64,000 nucleotides of DNA from CBDFKS01 sp965248905 (GTDB taxonomy: Bacteria; Chloroflexota; Dehalococcoidia; Lucifugimonadales; JAGWBF01), in NCBI GenBank assembly GCA_965248905.1, contig CBDFKS010000003.1, positions 186,001 to 250,000 on the forward strand, read 5' to 3'. The notes under the pieces were generated by a model that saw only the letters and a program-made list of their open reading frames with translations, was not told the origin of the DNA and ran no database searches. Below are positions 60,227-64,000 of this stretch, in pieces (the first letter of the stretch is position 1; every line of letters begins with the position of its first letter). Position numbers and translations under genes: made by a program.

Positions 60227-61228
60227 ATGAACGCGACCAACAATACTCACGCCATCGCAACACAAGGGCTCGTCCGTGACTTCGGATCGGTGAGAGCCGT
60301 AGACGGCGTTGACCTGGAAGTGCGCAAAGGCGAGGTCTTCGGGTTCCTCGGTCCCAACGGCGCTGGCAAGACCACCGTCATTCGGATGCTCATCACTCTG
60401 CTGGCGCCCACAGCCGGCAGGATCATGGTGGCTGGCTATGACGCCATGAGTCATCCCCACGAGGTACGACTTCGTATCGGCGCGGCCTTGCAAGAGGCCT
60501 CTTTAGACAACAAGCAGACCGGCCGGGAGCTACTACGCCTCCAGGGGCAACTGTACGGCCTCAAGCGGAAACAGGCTGACCGGCGCATCGCCGAGCTTTC
60601 GGGCCTGATAGACATAGGGGAGGCCATCGACCGCCTGATAGGCACCTACTCCGGCGGAATGAAGCGCCGCATAGACCTAGCGGCGACCCTGATACACAAC
60701 CCGGAGGTACTGTTCCTGGATGAGCCGACCACCGGCCTGGACCCCATCAGCCGCGCCCGCATCTGGGATGAGGTGCGCGGCATCAACCGTGAGCTGGGAA
60801 CCACGATCTTCCTCACCACCCAATATCTGGAGGAGGCCGATGCCCTTGCGCACCGCGTCGGCATTATAAACCGTGGAACCCTAGCGGCACAGGGAACGCC
60901 GGGAGAGCTAAAGCGCGCCCGGGGCTCCGACCTGATTATCGCCAAGATGGACGGAGATGTCGGCGTCGCCGTGGAGGCGGTCAAGAGTATCCGCGGAGTG
61001 ACACGCGTAGAGGCCCACGATCAGGAGTTGACCATAAGCGTAGGCAACGGCGCGGCGCTGGTGAGCACAGTGGCCCTGGCTCTGGACCATCAGGGAATCG
61101 ACGTCCAGGAGATAACCCTACGGACTCCGACGCTGGACGACGTCTTTCTGCAGGTGACTGGAGCACGCCTACAGGACGGGGCCAGCGCTCAACAGGCGGC
61201 TCCAGAAGAAAACCCTGTGGCTAGCTGA
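60227..61228 (+). CDS. ABC transporter ATP-binding protein, DrrA type
   Basis: The 333-residue ATPase has Walker A FLGPNGAGKTTVIRM at about 44-58, the signature TYSGGMKRRIDLAAT, Walker B VLFLDEPTTGLDP and the H-switch FLTTQYLEEADALA. The C-terminal 90 residues after NRGTLAAQGTPGELK are the DrrA-type extension. It powers export with the ABC-2 permease encoded at 61387-62187. Substrates of this group are drugs or lipids; none is indicated here. Confidence 0.94.
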   Translation: MNATNNTHAIATQGLVRDFGSVRAVDGVDLEVRKGEVFGFLGPNGAGKTTVIRMLITLLAPTAGRIMVAGYDAMSHPHEVRLRIGAALQEASLDNKQTGRELLRLQGQLYGLKRKQADRRIAELSGLIDIGEAIDRLIGTYSGGMKRRIDLAATLIHNPEVLFLDEPTTGLDPISRARIWDEVRGINRELGTTIFLTTQYLEEADALAHRVGIINRGTLAAQGTPGELKRARGSDLIIAKMDGDVGVAVEAVKSIRGVTRVEAHDQELTISVGNGAALVSTVALALDHQGIDVQEITLRTPTLDDVFLQVTGARLQDGASAQQAAPEENPVAS

Positions 61229-61386
61229 TGCCTTGATTAAGGCGGACTTATCAACCAATCTCGCCAAATGGGCCTTCCATACAGCCAGGGCAACGGAATA
61301 GCCGCCTTCTCCGCAAACCAGCATTCGATATTTTCGATATTGCTATCTGCCATTAGCCAGAAAACTCACTAAAAAGGAAAGAAGCG

Positions 61387-62187
61387 ATGTCAGCGTCACC
61401 GACCAGTACGCTAGTCCATGCTCGCAGAGCCGGCTTCCAGTGGGACATTGTTACGGTGGCGGAGCGAGCCCTGCGCTCGGTCATCAGAGACCCCGAAGTT
61501 ACGATTCCGGCTCTGGTCATTCCTGTGTTCTTTTTCGTCATGACCGTGGGTGCACTTCAAGACTTTGCAGAGCAGATTCCCGGCATGGACTACAAGGCGT
61601 TCCAGCTCCCAGTCGCGATCATGTTTGCCGTCACAGGCGTCTCTCGCGCGGTAACGGTGGTAACAGACATTCAGAGCGGCTATTTCGACCGCCTCGTTAT
61701 TACGCCGGTCAATCGAGTGGCGCTCCTTTTGGGCCTTATGGTGGCCGATTTTACATTAGTGATCGCCCTAACGTTGCCGGTGATCGTCATGGGTTACATT
61801 GTCGGGGTGAGCTTCCAGACTGGAGCCCCGGGTGTGCTCTTGTTTATTCTTCTGGGCGGACTTTGGGGACTCATTTTTACCGGCTTCCCTTATGCCATTG
61901 CTCTCAAGACGGGAAACGCCGCAGCGGTGAACATCAGTTTCCTGCTCTTTTTCCCGTTTCTCTTCATGACCACCCTCTTCTTGCCTCAGGAGCAGATGAC
62001 CGGATGGCTGGCCACTATAGCGAAATTCAACCCGGTTACCTACCTCCTGGCCGCCCTACGTTCACTCATCACCGAAGGCTGGGAGCCCATCGTTCTGCTC
62101 AAGGGCATAGCGGCTATTCTCGGGGTAGGTGTCATAAGCATCACTCTGGCCTTGGCGGCGTTGAGGGGAAGGGCCACAACCAAATAG
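61387..62187 (+). CDS. ABC-2 type permease, DrrB type
   Basis: The 266-residue membrane protein has six hydrophobic segments (VTIPALVIPVFFFVMTVGAL, LLGLMVADFTLVIALTLPVI, PGVLLFILLGGLWGLIFTGF and others) and the ABC-2 motif FNPVTYLLAALRSLI. It pairs with the ATPase 158 bp upstream; the gap contains no gene. ATG 61387 follows AAGGAAAG. Confidence 0.92.
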   Translation: MSASPTSTLVHARRAGFQWDIVTVAERALRSVIRDPEVTIPALVIPVFFFVMTVGALQDFAEQIPGMDYKAFQLPVAIMFAVTGVSRAVTVVTDIQSGYFDRLVITPVNRVALLLGLMVADFTLVIALTLPVIVMGYIVGVSFQTGAPGVLLFILLGGLWGLIFTGFPYAIALKTGNAAAVNISFLLFFPFLFMTTLFLPQEQMTGWLATIAKFNPVTYLLAALRSLITEGWEPIVLLKGIAAILGVGVISITLALAALRGRATTK

Positions 62188-62353
62188 TGGCCATAGGGCT
62201 ACGCAATTTTTCATGGAGGCTCGAAACTGAGATCAGGTTGCGTCACAACATAGTAACCAAAAAGTCACCTTGAAACCCGGTCGGCAAATAGAGTTGATCG
62301 CATACGCCGGTGGTGCTCCTCGCGAGGTTTATTTAAGAAGCATCCCCGGGGAT

Positions 62354-62446
62354 GAAAATGGTGTCTGGCCCCTCACCCCCGGCCCCTCTCCCGCTGGGAG
62401 AGGGGTGACCCTGAGCATGTCGAAGGGTCGGGGTGAGGCCATTTTC
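62354..62446. repeat. Composite inverted-repeat element
   Basis: Ends GAAAATGGTGTCTGGCCCCT and GAGGCCATTTTC are partly inverted. The centre has CCCCTCTCCCGCTGGGAGAG, then CTGAGCATGTCGAAGGG, a core shared with 6645-6702. It lies in the spacer between the permease and the isochorismatase-like gene, which otherwise shows nothing. Confidence 0.7.
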
Positions 62447-62480
62447 GTAACAATGACATTATGATTAAGTCGATAATATG

Positions 62481-63131
62481 CTATGACCCCATCGCCGACA
62501 CAGCATCTTGGGTGCTTAGCACGGCATTGGCCATGAAGCGGAAGTTGGTCAGGGCTGTCTCGTATCCGTCACCCAAATCCGGATGATTGGCAGCCGCGGT
62601 CGCGTCAGATACCACCGACACATCAAAGCCCTGCTCAAGGAGCTCACGCATGTGGGCTTCCGTGCAAAGATTCGCGGACATGCCAGCGAGTATGACCTTG
62701 GACTTGCCTCGCTTGCGAAGCTGGAGCACCAGGTCGTTGGTCTCGGGACCGTACACCTTATGCGGGCTGGCGACTATGATTTTGCCGTCATCGATGTAGG
62801 GCTTGTATTGCTCCAGCCAGTCCGCCCCAGATCCCGAGAATCCTTCGGTAGTGAGGGCGCCTTTGCGGTCGAACATGTTGATCTCGTGCATCATCTTTTC
62901 GACGGTCCCGCCAAACTGCCAGCCCTTATCGGTGGGATAGTAGTAATGGGGGGATATGAACACGTCGTAGCCGCGGTCTTTGGCGGCTCGGAGCAACTGC
63001 TCGATATGTTCGACGGTGCCGTTCGCCTCGACGCTTGCACCCACTAGAGGCCAAGTCACACCCTGCGGGCTTAGGAAGTCGTTCTGAGGGTCCGTGATGA
63101 CGATGGCGGTGTCTCTTGCGTTGAACTCCAT
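62481..63131 (-). CDS. Isochorismatase-family cysteine hydrolase
   Basis: The 216-residue protein has the Asp-Lys-Cys triad of the family: ITDPQNDFLSPQG with Asp near residue 14, SPHKVYGPETNDL with Lys, and LAGMSANLCTEAHMRELLEQ with Cys. The C-terminal segment VVSDATAAANHPDLG is typical. Members hydrolyse isochorismate, nicotinamide or small amides; no siderophore or NAD gene is close, so the substrate is open. It diverges from the AraC-type regulator and may be its target. Confidence 0.92.
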   Translation of the reverse strand: MEFNARDTAIVITDPQNDFLSPQGVTWPLVGASVEANGTVEHIEQLLRAAKDRGYDVFISPHYYYPTDKGWQFGGTVEKMMHEINMFDRKGALTTEGFSGSGADWLEQYKPYIDDGKIIVASPHKVYGPETNDLVLQLRKRGKSKVILAGMSANLCTEAHMRELLEQGFDVSVVSDATAAANHPDLGDGYETALTNFRFMANAVLSTQDAVSAMGS

Positions 63132-63285
63132 GATTCCACCCCTTTGTTTATTATTTGATCGCTAGAATCATTTGTTCCCTGCGATCTACGACAATAATAT
63201 TCCAGCTTGTGTACGAAAGGGTCTGCGAAATGTGCGGCGCCGTCCGGTATTTCATTGTTCTAGGGTTTATGGCAGAATTGACCCC

Positions 63286-64000
63286 GTGCTAGTGGACAAG
63301 CTTCTCGACCACATAACGGTTCATGTGGAGCCGTTTGCTACGTGCCTTTTGAGCCCCGGTTGGCGACTCCGTCTGCCCGGCCCCCCAGCTGTCATGTTTC
63401 ACTTTGTGATGCAGGGCAGCGGCTTCATTCGAGGGCCGGATGGAAATGCCTATGAGCTTGAGCGCTTTTCTTTGGCTGTCGTTCCAAAGGGCGTCACCCA
63501 TAACTTGGAGTGCGGGCAGGAAATACGGTCAGAACTAACAATTGAAGAGCCTCCTACAGAAGAAGGCGTAGTGCGCTTGGTTGCCGGAATCCCGATCTCT
63601 GCTGAGTTCAGGGTAGCATGCGGAACTGTAAACGTTACGTATGGTGACTCCTTGGGACTGTTCGAGCGTCTGCGGGAAATAATCGTCGCGGATCTTTCCA
63701 GCTATCCCCAGGTTCGGCTGGCCTTCGAGGGTATTCTCGCAGAGCAAGGCGGCGCCAACCAGGGGAGCACTACACTCACCCGGGCGCTCATGACTCAATG
63801 CATCGTCTACCTTTTGCGCCACTTGTCCGAGCAGTCCGACGGCCGGTTGCCATGGCTGGCAGGGTTGGAGGACCCAAATCTGACACGAGTTGTCGATCTT
63901 ATCCTGGAACGACCTGAAGCGGCTCACACCGTCGATTCACTCTCCGATGTGGCCATTATGAGCCGATCGGTGTTCGCAGAGCGATTCCGGACAACCTTTG
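63286..64000 (+). CDS. AraC-family regulator with cupin domain, partial
   Basis: The frame runs past the window edge. Residues of about 1-190 are a cupin_6-type sensor domain (LLSPGWRLRLPGPPAVMFHF, ELERFSLAVVPKGVTHNL, FEGILAEQGGANQGSTTLTR). Residues from about 205 begin the AraC HTH (DLILERPEAAHTVDSLSDVA, MSRSVFAERFRTTF), where the window ends. GTG 63286 or GTG 63292 is the start; neither has a clear ribosome site. It is divergent from the hydrolase gene at 62481-63131 and probably regulates it. Confidence 0.88.
   Translation, partial: MLVDKLLDHITVHVEPFATCLLSPGWRLRLPGPPAVMFHFVMQGSGFIRGPDGNAYELERFSLAVVPKGVTHNLECGQEIRSELTIEEPPTEEGVVRLVAGIPISAEFRVACGTVNVTYGDSLGLFERLREIIVADLSSYPQVRLAFEGILAEQGGANQGSTTLTRALMTQCIVYLLRHLSEQSDGRLPWLAGLEDPNLTRVVDLILERPEAAHTVDSLSDVAIMSRSVFAERFRTTF

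Overview
The window reads as a chromosome segment of an uncultured member of the Chloroflexota, probably a Dehalococcoidia/SAR202-like lineage. This is an inference. The supporting signs are an AtuA plus DUF4387 pair, several LLM-class flavin/F420 oxidoreductases, a family-5 solute-binding lipoprotein with an EVPVEV/IKEV-type linker, MFWLKGC-type zinc ribbons, a fused AccD-AccA protein, a PAC2 protein, and many small palindromic repeats between genes. No rRNA, tRNA, CRISPR array or phage module was seen.

Layout. 1-13.9 kb: end of threonine synthase, ispH, a GlcG-like protein, a polysaccharide deacetylase-like enzyme, a PAC2 protein, a secreted beta-helix protein, the AtuA/DUF4387 pair, an IS1182-type element, an alpha/beta hydrolase, an oligopeptide-type binding lipoprotein and an MBL hydrolase. 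14-32.8 kb is an accessory zone. It holds a decayed IS481-like transposase, an asparaginase-like enzyme lacking the usual catalytic Asp, a cupredoxin lipoprotein, a PAS-LuxR regulator, and an M1 aminopeptidase with HEAT repeats. It also holds an unusual small cluster (zinc ribbon, RuvC-fold protein, DUF3467-like protein, unknown protein) and a three-repeat lipoprotein gene split exactly by an IS630-type element, followed by scattered metabolic genes. 33-44 kb is a core block in canonical order: rpsB-tsf-pyrH-frr-uppS-cdsA-dxr-rseP-(DUF4258-DUF2283)-ispG-proS. 45-50 kb is a methylmalonyl-CoA locus (mutase large subunit, acyl-CoA dehydrogenase, epimerase, B12 subunit) into which two toxin-antitoxin-like modules are inserted. 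50-60 kb: yceD-rpmF-fabD-nusB-acpP, UDG, RNase J, FtsK and accDA. 60-64 kb: a DrrA/DrrB-type exporter, an isochorismatase-family hydrolase and the start of a divergent AraC-type regulator.

How it works together. dxr, ispG and ispH are MEP isoprenoid genes and uppS uses the product for undecaprenyl diphosphate; cdsA, accDA, fabD and acpP serve lipid synthesis. The mut genes interconvert succinyl-CoA and methylmalonyl-CoA. The most striking structure is mobile. One IS630-type element (25089-26314) and two roughly 155-bp non-autonomous elements (1859-2014, 37628-37782) share CTAGTACTCAGTCAAC-type ends, and the two small elements carry their central segment in opposite orientations. The best candidate for an undescribed protein system is the minus-strand cluster at 22531-24384.
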